Source: Lepiota brunneoincarnata (lineage: Eukaryota; Basidiomycota; Agaricomycetes; Agaricales; Agaricaceae). Taken from it: a DNA stretch of 64,000 nt. The stretch covers positions 682,001-746,000 of the forward strand of contig JAEBUN010000016.1 in the NCBI GenBank assembly GCA_023014365.1. Direction: 5' to 3'. The stretch's first letter is position 1. Each line of letters starts with the position of its first letter. Shown piece after piece: positions 54,432 to 64,000 of this stretch. The position numbers and the translations under genes are program-made. The notes under the pieces were generated by a model. The model was not told the DNA's origin. It ran no database searches and saw only the letters and a program-made list of their open reading frames with translations.

Positions 54432-55675
54432 CCATTGACCGGGAATTAGACACCTGTTTAACTCTGCCACCATTGTCAAAATCATTATAGGTGTATACAC
54501 CTGGATTAGAGTGGTCTTTGTAGTGGGCAATGAAATGATTTTGCATGGGATCTGTCAAACCAAAGCCTACAAGGTCATAGGCAACCTTGAACTTCTTTGC
54601 ATCTCCTGGCCCAAGTGGCTCCAGATGGTCAGGGATATCCCAGTCCAGTTGAGTCCCATTTTGCCCAGGTGATAATTTGATTACAAGGACAATCGGCAGA
54701 CTGACCACAAGACAGATAATATCAGTCTGTTCACCAGTGCAGAGCAGAGTTCCCTGAGATTGTTGCCATCAGGAAGCACCAGTAGTTGTAGACGCTTGTT
54801 CCATTGCCATGAATTGTTTGAACCAGTTCACTAGGTTCCCTTCAAAGTGGGCATGGTCCCAAGCAGAGATGAGGATATCAGTCTGAGAGAGAAGGGCAGT
54901 ATGGAGCTCCAGATGACTTCCTTGAGTAGACTGATCACCATCACATGCACGAAATTGCACAGTCAAAGGAGCAAAGTATGCAAGGGGAATGATGGAGTCC
55001 TTGAAACATCCTTGGCTAGCATCCATCTTAAGCCCCTTCCAAAGCCATCCCTGCATATATGTCAGCATGAATTGAAGGATGGGCTAGTAGGTACTTACAA
55101 AAAGAGAATGGAAACCAAACTCTTCCTGAATAATCTTTTGTAAACAGAGTTGGTGTTGCAACAAGTCCCATTCATTTGAAAGCCAGGAAGAATCTCCATT
55201 GGATTGAGACCATTGTAAAAAGTGGTTGAAGATCTTGAATATTGGGGAGTTGGTATCCATGGTACTGATAACCTCTGCAAATTCAGGAATTGTGGTAGAA
55301 ATTGAAATGTAGAGTAGCTGAAGAGAGGTATCCAGCCAACAGGAGTTTTCTTTCCACTAATAGCAGGCTGAACCCAAAACATTCCCAATTGCTGACTAAC
55401 CCTGGCCCCCTCCATTCACTCAAACTTCACTAATCACACATCACACCAAGAAACAACAATTTATTGCACAAAGTCAAAAAAGAAAAACAACTACCACACA
55501 ACTACCTATCAGTGTTGTCTCCAGAGAGACCAGGTGACCCATTCACTTCTTCTATCAGATCCTGCACCTCCTCTTCTGACATGGCCCCAACACTCTCCAA
55601 ATCCTCTGTCCTCAACACATTCCCACTTGACCATGTCTTGTCTACCTATGCCTCCCAATGCTGTAGTTGCTTGTA

Positions 55676-57266
55676 CAGTGGGTCAAAAAACTGTCCCAAT
55701 GTCTTCACCATTTGGAAAGGTCAGCTAATAGTGGACCAAGGTGATTACATAAATACTTGGGAAAATAGACAATAATAATATAGCATATTGAGATCTCGAA
55801 TCCATCAAATCACATGATCTGTCCGAGAAGTAATGGAGTAATTAATTATTTAAGATATTAACTCATTGGGACAGTATTTTGACCCTCTATCATTTTCCTA
55901 ATTTATACATTGTATAGCCTCCTTTTGCCTTGATGACTGCCTTGAACCTTCTAGTCATGCTTTCTATAAGTTTTTGACACCTTTCTGCAGCAATCTTATC
56001 CCACTTTACCACCAACCTGTTCCATAATTCATATACTCCATCAGATGGTTTCTCATATCCCTTCAACCAGTCCTTCAGATATATTCAGAGGTGTTTAATG
56101 GAATTGGGGTCAGGGGATTGTGCAAGCTATAGTAGAATTTTCATATTGTTATCTTCAAACCACTCTATTGCCATTTTAGACTTGTATTTTGGGCCATTAT
56201 TCTACTGGGATACCTACTTCTCCTCCTCCATCTCCAAAGGTTCAAAGCTGTTCACCATCTGAGACTCCAAAATCTCATAGTACTGCTCTACATCTATAAT
56301 CCCTTCAACCTCCACTAACATTCCTACTCCTTTCCACCCCATAGCCTGCCATCCCATAATGTTACTACCACTTTCATGCTTAACAGTAGGAATAATAGTC
56401 TTGTCTGAAAGTCCTTCCTCCTTATACATCTTCTCATATGGCCCAAGCTTGTTGGTTTTTGTTTCATCTGTCCATAATATCCATTTCCAATCTTCCACTG
56501 TCCAATCCTTGTGCTTGTAGGCAATTTGAAGTGAGCAATTCAGTATTGCTTCTTAAGAGGAGACCATTTAGTCTTAATTACAAACCAAAAATTGTTCTTC
56601 TTGAGCATATTTCAGGTGGTTTGAAGTGTGACAGGAGTAGGAAGGATAGGGTTGATGAATTGGGTAGCTTGAACAGCATTGTCCAGCTTCCCAGTGGTGA
56701 TCTAGTAAATTATTGAGTATTTATTCTGAGAAGATAGCATGGAGGGTTGTCCTCTTTTATTGTTTTCCTCATCTTAATCAACTTCTTTCATGGTGTGCTC
56801 AATAGTACTCTTGCCTAGACCAGTTTGGACTGAGTTTGTTGCAGGGAATAGCCATTCTGAGGAAGAAAGATGACTTGAGAGCACTGGGTAGAAGATATAG
56901 CTTCCATGATGTAATAGTAAGAAGAAAACATTGTTGAAGTGATTTCAATATGATCATGTGATATAGAAGAGGTCACATTACAATTTTTGCTATCCTCACA
57001 CTTGATTTGATATTAATTTGGCCTGTCCAACACCAGATTTTAGGAAAATAACAGAGGGTCAAAAAACTGTCCCAATGAGTTGATATTTTAAATAATTAAT
57101 TGATCCAATACTTCTCGGACAAATCACGTGATTTAAACGGATTCGGGATCTCAATATGCTATGATGTCATTGTCTATTTTCCCAAGTATTTACATAATTA
57201 CCTTGGTCCACTATTAGCTGATCTTTCTAAATGTTGAAAACATTGGGACAGTTTTTTGTCCTACTG
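55676..57266 (-). mobile_element. Tc1-like element M1
   Basis: 1591 bp, TIRs of about 215 bp starting CAGTGGGTCAAAAAACTG, TA duplicated at 55674-55675 and 57267-57268. As in the first Tc1 element, an inverted copy of the terminal motif marks the inner TIR edge (about 55866 and 57053). The minus-strand transposase is full of stops. Confidence 0.92.
56000..56900 (-). pseudogene. Tc1-like transposase of M1, decayed
   Basis: The best segment, 56498-56214, has MEDWKWILWTDETKTNKLG (first catalytic Asp region) and GGSNIMGWQAMGWKGVG-like strands. The second Asp and the third residue fall in frames with stops; a remnant of the S-P-D-x-N-P-I-E region is readable at about 56090-56125. Below the left TIR the C-terminal helix end can be followed near 55930-56060. 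Confidence 0.75.
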
Positions 57267-57966
57267 TAGCAGCCAGTGAGCAACTCCACCTTGTCCACCT
57301 TCTCCCCCAACTGAGTGATGGCCTGTTCAAGCCACACCTCCATGATGTTGACCCACTTGAGAGTCTCCCAGTGTCCCTCTTCAACAAGCCTCTTCAACTC
57401 TATGAGATCTTGGTCAGCAACCCTCACAATCAATAATCCTTATTTACCTTCAAATTGCTGGCTCAACACTGCCCTGGCCCCACTTGGCTCTGTCTCTTCT
57501 TGACCCCTGCACCTCTTCTTCATTTAACTACACCATAAGCAGCTCCTAGTGTTGCTGGGATCATTGTCAGTAAAATCACCTCTGGGAACTTGAAATTACT
57601 TACTCACTGGCAATCTTACACTGGACTCATCTCATTGACACCTCCAGCATGGGTTTCTGCCCCTGAATACATTTTTTTTCCCCATCATGGGGCTGCCCTA
57701 GCCTTCCCCTTACCCTTCCCCCCCCAAATTCTTGGAATCCTCCTCTTCTTCATCCCTCACCACATTTTCTGAATTGTAGTCAGTGCTGGGCTTGCTGTCC
57801 ATGTCCATTGGTTGCTCTGGTAGACAGCTAGACAAAGCCATGGTGGTCATCACAACAAGTCAGGTCCAAATTGCCCAATATTCTTCCTCTGCAGCCTTGT
57901 CTTGCTGCCTCCTGATTTCTTCTGCCAGTTGCTCCCTTGCCCATTCCTCCACTTGTTGCTGATGTA

Positions 57967-59561
57967 CAGTGGGTCAAAAAACTGTCCCAATGTTTTTACC
58001 ATTTGGAAAGATCAGCTAATAGTGGACCAAGGTGATTACGTAAATACTTGGGAAAATAGACAATGATAATATAGCATATTGAGATCCTGACTCCGTTTAA
58101 ATCACGTGATTTGTCCGAGAAGTATTGGATCAATTAATTATTTAAAATATCAACTCATTGGGACAGTTTTTTGACCCTCTGTTATTTTCCTAAAATCTGG
58201 TGTTGGACAAGCCAAATCAATATCAAATCAAGTGTGTGGATAACAAAAATTGTCATGTGACCTCTTATATTTCACATGATCATATTGAAATCACTTCAAC
58301 TATCTTTTCTTCTTACTATTATACCATAGAAGTTATATCTTTTACCTAGTGCTCTCAAGTCATTTTTCTTCTTCAGAATGGCTATTCCCTGCAATAAACT
58401 TAGTCCAAACCAGTCAAGGCAAGAGTACTATTGAGCACATTATGAAAGAAGTTGATTAAGATGAGGAAAACAATAAAGGAGGACAATCCTCCATGCTATC
58501 TTCTCAGAATAAATAATCAATAATTGACTAAATCACCACTGGGAAGCTGGACAATGCTGTTCAAGCTACCCAATTCATACACTCTATCCCCCCTACTCCT
58601 GTCACACTTCAAGCAATCTGAAATATGCTCAAAAAGAACAATTTCTGGTCTATTGTTAAGACCAAATGACCTCTTCTTAAGAAGCAACACTGAACTGCTC
58701 ACTTCAGATTGCCCATAAGCATAAAGATTGGACAGTGGGAGATTGGAAACAGATATTATGGACAGATAAAACAATAATCAACAAGCTTGGGTCATATGGG
58801 AAGATGTATAAGGGGGGAAGGACTCTCAGACAAGACTATTATTCTTACTGTTAAGCTTGAAGGTGGTGGTACCATCATGGTATGGCAGGCTATGGGGTGG
58901 AAAGGAGTAGGAATGCTAGTGGAGGTTGAGAAGATCATAGATGTAGAGCAGTACTGTGAGATTTTGGAATATGGGATAGTGAATAGCTTTGAAACCTTGG
59001 AGATGGAGGAGGAGTGGATATTTCAGTAGGACAATGATCCAAAATACAACTCTAAAGGGGCAATAGAGTGGTCTGAAGATAACAATATGTAAGTTCTACT
59101 ATGGCCAGCACAATCTCCTGACTCCATATCCATTGAACACCTCTGAATATACTTAAAGAACCAGTTGAAGGAATATGAGAAACTACCTGAGGGAATACAT
59201 GAATTATGGGGCAGGTTGGTGGTAAAGTGAAATAGGATTGCTGCAGAAAGATGTCAAAAGCTTATAGAAAGCATGGCCAGAAGGCTCAAGGCAATTATTA
59301 AGGCAAAAGGAGGCAATTCAACATACACATTAATTAAGTAGATGATAGAGGGTCAAAAAACTGTCCCAATGAGTTAATATTTTAAATCATTAATTGATTC
59401 ATTACTTCTTGGACAAATCATGTGATTTAAACGGATTCAGGATCCCAATATGCTATATTATTATTGTCTATTTTCCCTAAGTATTTACATAATCACCTTG
59501 GTCCACTATTAGCTAATCTTTCCAAATGGTGAAAACATTGGGACAGTTTTTTGACCCACTG
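57967..59561 (+). mobile_element. Tc1-like element M2
   Basis: 1595 bp, same TIR family as M1 but opposite orientation, with TA at 57965-57966 and 59562-59563. The inner inverted motifs are at about 58158 and 59350. Confidence 0.92.
58370..59340 (+). pseudogene. Tc1-like transposase of M2, decayed
   Basis: Readable pieces are WTVGDWKQILWTDKT (about 58731; the first catalytic region, with Glu changed to Lys), GGGTIMVWQAMGWKGVGMLVEVE (58862-58930) and a C-terminal stretch ending AERCQKLIESMARRLKAI (about 59243-59300). That last stretch closely resembles the end of the complete Tc1 transposase in this window. Frameshifts and stops are many. Confidence 0.75.
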
Positions 59562-59884
59562 TAGTTCTATCTGCCATCACTGTTCTTCTTCTTAGCACTC
59601 TACTGCCAACTATCATTCTTCCTCTTGCTGTTCCTCCTCTTTCAGCCTCTCAATCTCCAGTCACATCTGCTCTTCCTGCTCCACCTTCTCCCTCAGCAAT
59701 TGCACCTTGCACTCCATAGTGGTCAGTTGTTGGGATGGTTGTCTGCTCATGGGGGTAAGAGGTCAAGTTGTGTTTTTTCAGAACCAAACCAGTTCACCAG
59801 TTTTTATACCCTGGTGGAATTTTCTGATGGACCCCAGTCTAGACCACCTTTGGGCCTTGAGGCTCAGTCCTAAAGGGGAGGCAC

Positions 59885-60548
59885 TGTCATACCCTTGCCA
59901 ACTCAGAGCCTAATTATTAAACTTCAGCTTCTTGACTCCATGTGTGCTCCATACAACAACCCTCTGCCCTCCAACTCAGCTCCAACTTGCTCCAACCCCA
60001 ACCCACCACCCTGATCATGCAATCACCTCTGCACATGCTGTGGTCACCTGACCCTGGGTATTTCTACTTCCTAGTTCTCCATTCTCTGCCTGTAGTCAGG
60101 ATATGTTATCAGTCTCCATACCCATACCAGTTTCCATTCCATTTGTAATCCATTTGTAATCCATTTGTAACCATATTAGTCTCCACTTTGCTCCACACAT
60201 AGTCAGTATGAGTCATAGTTCATAAGGCCAGTAGTATATATACCATAGGTACTTGGCTTGTACTCCTCAGTCTGATAATTGAATCAAGCAGTGGACCAGC
60301 TCCCTGTTCCATATCCTTCTTTCTCTTCTGCCTTGCTCCACTTCGGCCCTGACCTCCTGAAATACAGACTTGGACAGTAGGAGGGCACAGCACATATGTA
60401 AGCTGAGGCTGCAAGTCCAACCCCACCCAAAGTACTCTGCCTTGGTCCCAAAGTCTACATACTGACTTCACCCTGTCCTCCAGTTATCTTGTATTAAGGA
60501 TACCACCCTGATCCTCCACTTTGGTCCTGACCTGCACTGGCTCTAACA
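59885..60548 (+). repeat. 3' LTR of the truncated G1 copy
   Basis: 664 bp, TGTCATACCC...CTCTAACA, preceded by a decayed PPT (AAAGGGGAGGCAC). It keeps TATATATA and AGTCTGATAAT. The next five bases are GTAGC; the partner flank is lost. Confidence 0.92.
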
Positions 60549-61286
60549 GTAGCACAGCTATCCTGCTTTGATATGGTTGAATTGATGGCAGCAATTGCAG
60601 CAAGTTCTGGAGGTGGATATATGAGTGGTGGTAGTCTCAGTAAGGGTATCATTAGAAGTAGATATAATTTGTACAGCACTTGATAACTGGTTACTTGTAT
60701 CCACCATGGGAGGGTTGGAAGGTTGGGTGGTGGTCCTGATAGGTAGGACAGGGCAGTCCTGACTTCCACTTCCATTGCTCGCACTTGGGACTGGACTCTT
60801 GAATGGGAATTTGGTGAGAGCAGTTGATAGCATGGCAGAAATGGTAGCACAGTCCTGTTCCTCTGTTGTGCTAAAAAGAATAGTAGTGCATGATTCTTGG
60901 AATTCTGTTGTTCTGTCATAGACAAGGTGCTTGTGATACAGAAGAGCAGTAAATGTCTTCCAGCAGATATTAACCAGGGGTACTATTGTTGGACTGCATT
61001 TAAGATGGGTTCTTGTAATATGAAAGGGAACTTCATATGAAAGGATGGATCATATTTTGGGTTGATTGGAAAGAAGGAAGGTATGCTGGATGATAAAAGG
61101 ACTGTGGGTCCTGTCTGGTTAGCCATCAATGGTATCAGTGGTAGGGTCAGGTTGGCTATTTCCTGTGACACAGTTCACCAGGAATATGATTCTTTCCCAG
61201 ATGAGAAGGTGTCCATCATTGTCTGGCTCTGGGAGGTCTGGAGTGGTTGCTTGAGTGTTGGGTGGTTGGATCATTGGTGGGGTTGT
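60549..61286 (-). other. G3 region downstream of pol
   Basis: Frames rich in Ser/Thr (60494-60925 and 60558-60833, minus) without a recognised domain. Probably the 3' part of G3 between pol and its lost LTR. Confidence 0.4.
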
Positions 61287-61955
61287 CTAGTTCATGGGCC
61301 CTTTATATTCTTCAATGACTTTCTTGGCTTTCTCCAGGTTTGTTTGTGGCTCCCAAGAATCCTTGGTAGGAAGGTATCCTTTCCATCTGACTAGGAATTG
61401 ATACTTGTTCTGGATCTTTCTGTGGCACAGTATTGACTCAACCTCATATTCTTCTTCTCCATTTACAAGGTTGGGTGGCAGAGCTGTGTTGTATTCCCCA
61501 TGTGTGTCATTCTCCTCTGCAGGCATTAGGAGGCTTACATGAAACTTGTTGTGAATCTTCCATCTGATGGGTAATTTTAGCTTGTAGGTGACAGATCCAA
61601 GTTTTCTTGTTATGGTGAAGGAACTTTCTTGGTATTGGGCCAGTTTCTTTGAGGTGTATTGAATTGGGAGGTTACAATTGTCTAGCCAAACCTTTTGTCC
61701 AACTTTCAGATTGATATCTGGCCAGTTATATCTTGCAGCCATTTTTAGTCTGGCCTGTTCATGTGCAGCTTGTGCTTCTTGACATATCTTGGTGAGATAT
61801 TTAAACTTCTCTCCTATTTCTGGAATGTTCATTGGCTCCTTGGAGGTTGGAAATCCTTTGGGGCTTGATCCATAGAGGAGTTCAAATGGGGTATGCTGGT
61901 GTTCAGCATATGTTTTTGAGTTGTGAACATATTCCAGAAGTGAAAGTGCTTTCAC
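61287..61955 (-). pseudogene. pol: G3 integrase C-terminus and chromodomain
   Basis: 222 open residues. The integrase tail HQHTPFELLYGSSPKG is followed by the GPY/F-like segment LKVGQKVWLDNCNL...VTYKLKLP...FHVSLLMP. The chromodomain is EEEYEVESILCHRK...YQFLVRWKGYLPTKDSWEP, with the aromatic residues of the methyl-lysine cage present. The upstream integrase core is in other frames, so the polyprotein is broken. Confidence 0.85.
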
Positions 61956-62095
61956 CTATTTGTTCAGGTTTGATGAGCAATAGATGCCAAGGTATAGTTC
62001 TATTTCTTGATTGAATCACTCTGTTTGTCTGTCCCTCTGTGGGTGGTAGGTGGTAGAGAGTGCTTGTTTGATTCCAAGTTGTTTATAGAATTCTT

Positions 62096-62781
62096 TCATA
62101 GATTTGGCAGCCAATCTGGGATCACAATTGCTGAGAACCTTTTCAGGAGGCCAAATCTAGAGAACAGCCATTTGATAAGAATTTTGGTGATCTTGTCTGC
62201 ATTGGCAGTTTTCACAGTAGGTTCTAGAATTATCCCCTTCATAAGCTGGTCAACCACAACCAGTTTAGAATCATGGGGTCTGTCCAGGGGTAGGTCTGTG
62301 ATAAGATCCATTGAGATGTTTGAGAATGGACAGGTAGAATGGGGTTCAGGGATAGGTTGAAGCAGTGGCTTCAGGGGGTGGCAATTGATTTTGTATTGCT
62401 GGCAAGCACCACATCCTTGGACATATTTCTTGACAAATGATTGCATCCCAGGCCAATAGGCATACTCCTGGAGTTTTCTGGTAGTTTCTGCAATTCCAGG
62501 GTGTCCTGCAGTAGGTGAGTCATGTACTCTTTGCAGTAAATGGCATCTGAGATGTAAATCTTGGGGTATTAATAGCTTTCCATGAACACATGAGTGTCCT
62601 GAGTCATCTTTTGGGGCAATGTTGACCTGTTTCTTTTTTTCCACAGCTCCTTTATCTCTTGTTTGGTAGTTTCATCAATAATATGGATGTGTTGGGGCTG
62701 TTCTGGGGTGAAGAATTTATTGGGTAGTGCAACAACTTGCTTGTTATCTTTTGTCTTGGGTTCATGATCAGGTTGTCTCAA
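62096..62781 (-). pseudogene. pol: G3 integrase zinc-binding and core, decayed
   Basis: HHCC region HDSPTAGHPGIAETTRKL...YVQGCGACQQYK. The core's first catalytic part is ISMDLITDLP. The expected V-V-D-R-L-T-K is altered (VVVDQLMKG), and the frame breaks after FSAIVIPDW, before the second Asp region is complete. Confidence 0.82.
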
Positions 62782-63139
62782 GAGAGCATCTGCTGGTCTA
62801 GTCCTGACTAAATTTATCTAAAGGTAACTCTTAGAAGGAAATTAGATAAAATCAGTCAGTCCTTATCGGGATTGAGAAATTTTATTATTAATAGCAACCG
62901 CCAACAGCAAAGCTTGCCATCTAATAAAAGATTACTGCTGTGGGCCTGTAATTGCCAAGCGTTTCTTTCCAGGAATGTATCAGATTTCAATGTCAAATCA
63001 TTGCATGTAGGCAATCCATTGAGCTTGTCCTCTGCTAAGGTCTTTGGGTTTTCTCCATTGGCAAAGGTTGTTATGATCTGACCATACAATGGTCTTGTGA
63101 GAGGATTCTTCTATATGGTGGTGCCATTCCTTGAGTGCT

Positions 63140-64000
63140 CAGATTATGGCAAAGAGTTCTTGTTCTAAGCAATAATAGTTGCATTTGGCTGGTGAGAATC
63201 CTTTTGAGAAGTAGGCAACTAGGTCTTTAACTCCATTATTGTTGCATTGAAGGAGGACTGCTCCTGATGCAAATAGCAATGCATTGCATTTGATTTCAAA
63301 GGATTTGTCTCAGTCTGGAACCATTAGTACTGGTTTACTTTAGAATTTCCTCTTGAGGGTATTGAAGGTGTTCTGGTATTCTTCTGTCCATTCAAATTTC
63401 TTGGTTTTGGAAATCAAAGCATTGAGAGGCTTAGCCCATGTGGCATATTGATGTATAAACTTCCAATAGAAGTTGCAAAATCCTATGAATTTGCATACAT
63501 CATGTAGAGTAGTCAGTGTTGGCCATTCAGCAATGCCTTTGAGCTTTGTGGGGTCTATTGAGACTGAGTCTGGAGTGATGATGACTCCTAGGTATTCAAG
63601 TCATTGATGTTCAAATTCACATTTCTCAGTCTTGAGGTATAGATTGTTGTCTTTGAGTATCTTGAGTACTTCTCTTGTAAGATGTTGAAGTTCTTGTTTT
63701 GTTTTGGCATGGATGAGGATATCATCCATATAAACAATTACTCCTCCATTGTCAATGAGTTTTTGAAATAGGAAGTCCATCATGGATTGGAAGGTCACTG
63801 GGGAGTTGCACATTCCAAAGAACATAACTATGGGTTCAAATAGTCCTTGGAGTGTTCTGAATGCTCCTTTCCATTCATCTCCTTTGCATAATGGATGTTG
63901 TTATATCTTGCTCATATGTCAAGTTTGGTAAAATATTGTGATCCTCAGAGTTTGTTGAGAATGTGTGAGATGAGGGGAAGATTGTATGTGTTCTTGACTG
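63140..64000 (-). pseudogene. pol: G3 reverse transcriptase and start of RNase H, decayed
   Basis: The best frame, 63825-63601, has MFFGMCNSPVTFQSMMDF and the active site VIVYMDDILIHAK (YMDD). Downstream, in other frames, are thumb and RNase H pieces (around 63140-63460). It continues past the right edge of the window. Confidence 0.82.

Larger units (their letters stand above)
49899..55396 (-). pseudogene. MULE-USP-PHD gene, pseudogene copy 2, with two solo LTR insertions
   Basis: On the minus strand the gene runs from 55396 to the TGA at 49899. In order: the linker to the peptidase; USP-type Cys box NSCWLDTSLQLLY (about 55340); the peptidase body (54769-55068); the His-box region (54435-54600), cut by a solo LTR at 53131-54431; a PHD finger with CIRCICG...CQTCHRHSHTPC...CHCC (52450-52660); a WYPVQLI...WRVKWWRGC domain (52106-52330), cut by a second solo LTR at 50722-51959; a Cys/His region (50160-50560); and a last exon that stays open from 50072 (after TTAG) to LHCSK-TGA. 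The MULE part is missing because the copy is joined to a G1 fragment at 55397. Stops occur in several segments. It overlaps copy 1 (2660-5467) from the linker to GRLG. Confidence 0.75.
55500..59752 (-). pseudogene. Antisense Zn2Cys6 gene, third copy, split by two Tc1-like elements
   Basis: Exon 3 is at about 55510-55675 and 57269-57430; its end SEEEVQDLIEEVNGSPGLSGDNTDR-like is almost that of the young copy. Exon 2 is at about 57440-57540, and exon 1 at about 57600-57964 plus 59564-59752 with start ATG near 59752. Stops are present in exons 1 and 2, and cysteines of the zinc cluster are partly lost. The M1 element divides exon 3 and M2 divides exon 1. Its TATA (GGGTATAAAA, minus) lies at about 59806-59814. 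Confidence 0.8.
55397..60548 (+). mobile_element. Truncated G1 Gypsy copy with two Tc1-like insertions
   Basis: Starts at sequence matching young-copy position about 12187, at the very end of pol. It runs through the antisense gene to the 3' LTR (59885-60548). LTR, gag and pol on the left are missing, and the left edge joins the MULE-USP pseudogene directly. Two Tc1-like elements sit inside the antisense gene. CpG is strongly depleted. Confidence 0.88.
60549..64000 (-). mobile_element. Decayed Gypsy chromovirus, G3 family, partial
   Basis: Minus-strand remains of RT, RNase H, integrase and chromodomain, running off the right edge. Coding fragments are separated by stops and frameshifts. It is unlike G1 and G2 in sequence. 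The left edge is set by the G1 LTR. Confidence 0.85.

Overview
The window looks like a transposon-dense, probably heterochromatic stretch of a filamentous basidiomycete genome, most likely an Agaricomycete. The reasons are short introns of about 47-76 nt with GTRNGT donors, chromodomain Ty3/Gypsy elements with self-priming LTRs, a LINE with mushroom-type ORF1 zinc knuckles, a MULE/USP/PHD fusion family, Zn2Cys6 genes and a TET/JBP-like dioxygenase. No species can be named from the sequence. I saw no rRNA, tRNA or CRISPR array.

Layout. 1-2659: internally deleted Gypsy copy (family G1, minus). 2660-5467: broken MULE-USP gene. 5923-15407: Tc1/mariner element split by a young, apparently complete G1 element (6287-14160). 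15410-17453: acidic ORF and a LINE ORF1 remnant. 17454-36351: G2 LTR fragment and a spliced accessory gene, cut by a decayed G1 copy (19796-35630) that is itself cut by a G2 element (26107-33973), giving three nested layers. 36352-38250: possible LTR remnant, a tiny gene and a minisatellite. 38251-44033: element flanked by inverted tandem arrays and carrying two divergent Zn2Cys6 genes. 44036-45427: TET/JBP-like gene. 46401-48238: six-exon RING-like gene. 48874-49149: LINE end. 49899-55396: MULE-USP-PHD gene with two solo LTRs. 55397-60548: truncated G1 copy carrying two Tc1-like insertions. 60549-64000: decayed third Gypsy family.

Most notable system. The G1 retrotransposon carries, between pol and the 3' LTR, an antisense three-exon gene. 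It has its own TATA box and encodes a 325-residue coiled-coil/Zn2Cys6 protein. Because the gene is antisense, its introns cannot be spliced from the genomic RNA and survive retrotransposition. The same gene is recognisable in two other G1 copies, with exons better conserved than introns. Two more Zn2Cys6 genes, inside the array-flanked DNA element, have an intron at the same place (fifth residue after the third cysteine), so one gene family appears to travel in different transposon classes. The G2 family has an unrelated antisense gene in the same slot.

Decay pattern. Old copies differ from the young G1 copy mainly by CpG to TpG/CpA changes, and many premature stops are TGA from CGA. This points to deamination of methylated CpG. 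A TET/JBP-like enzyme sits in the same window.
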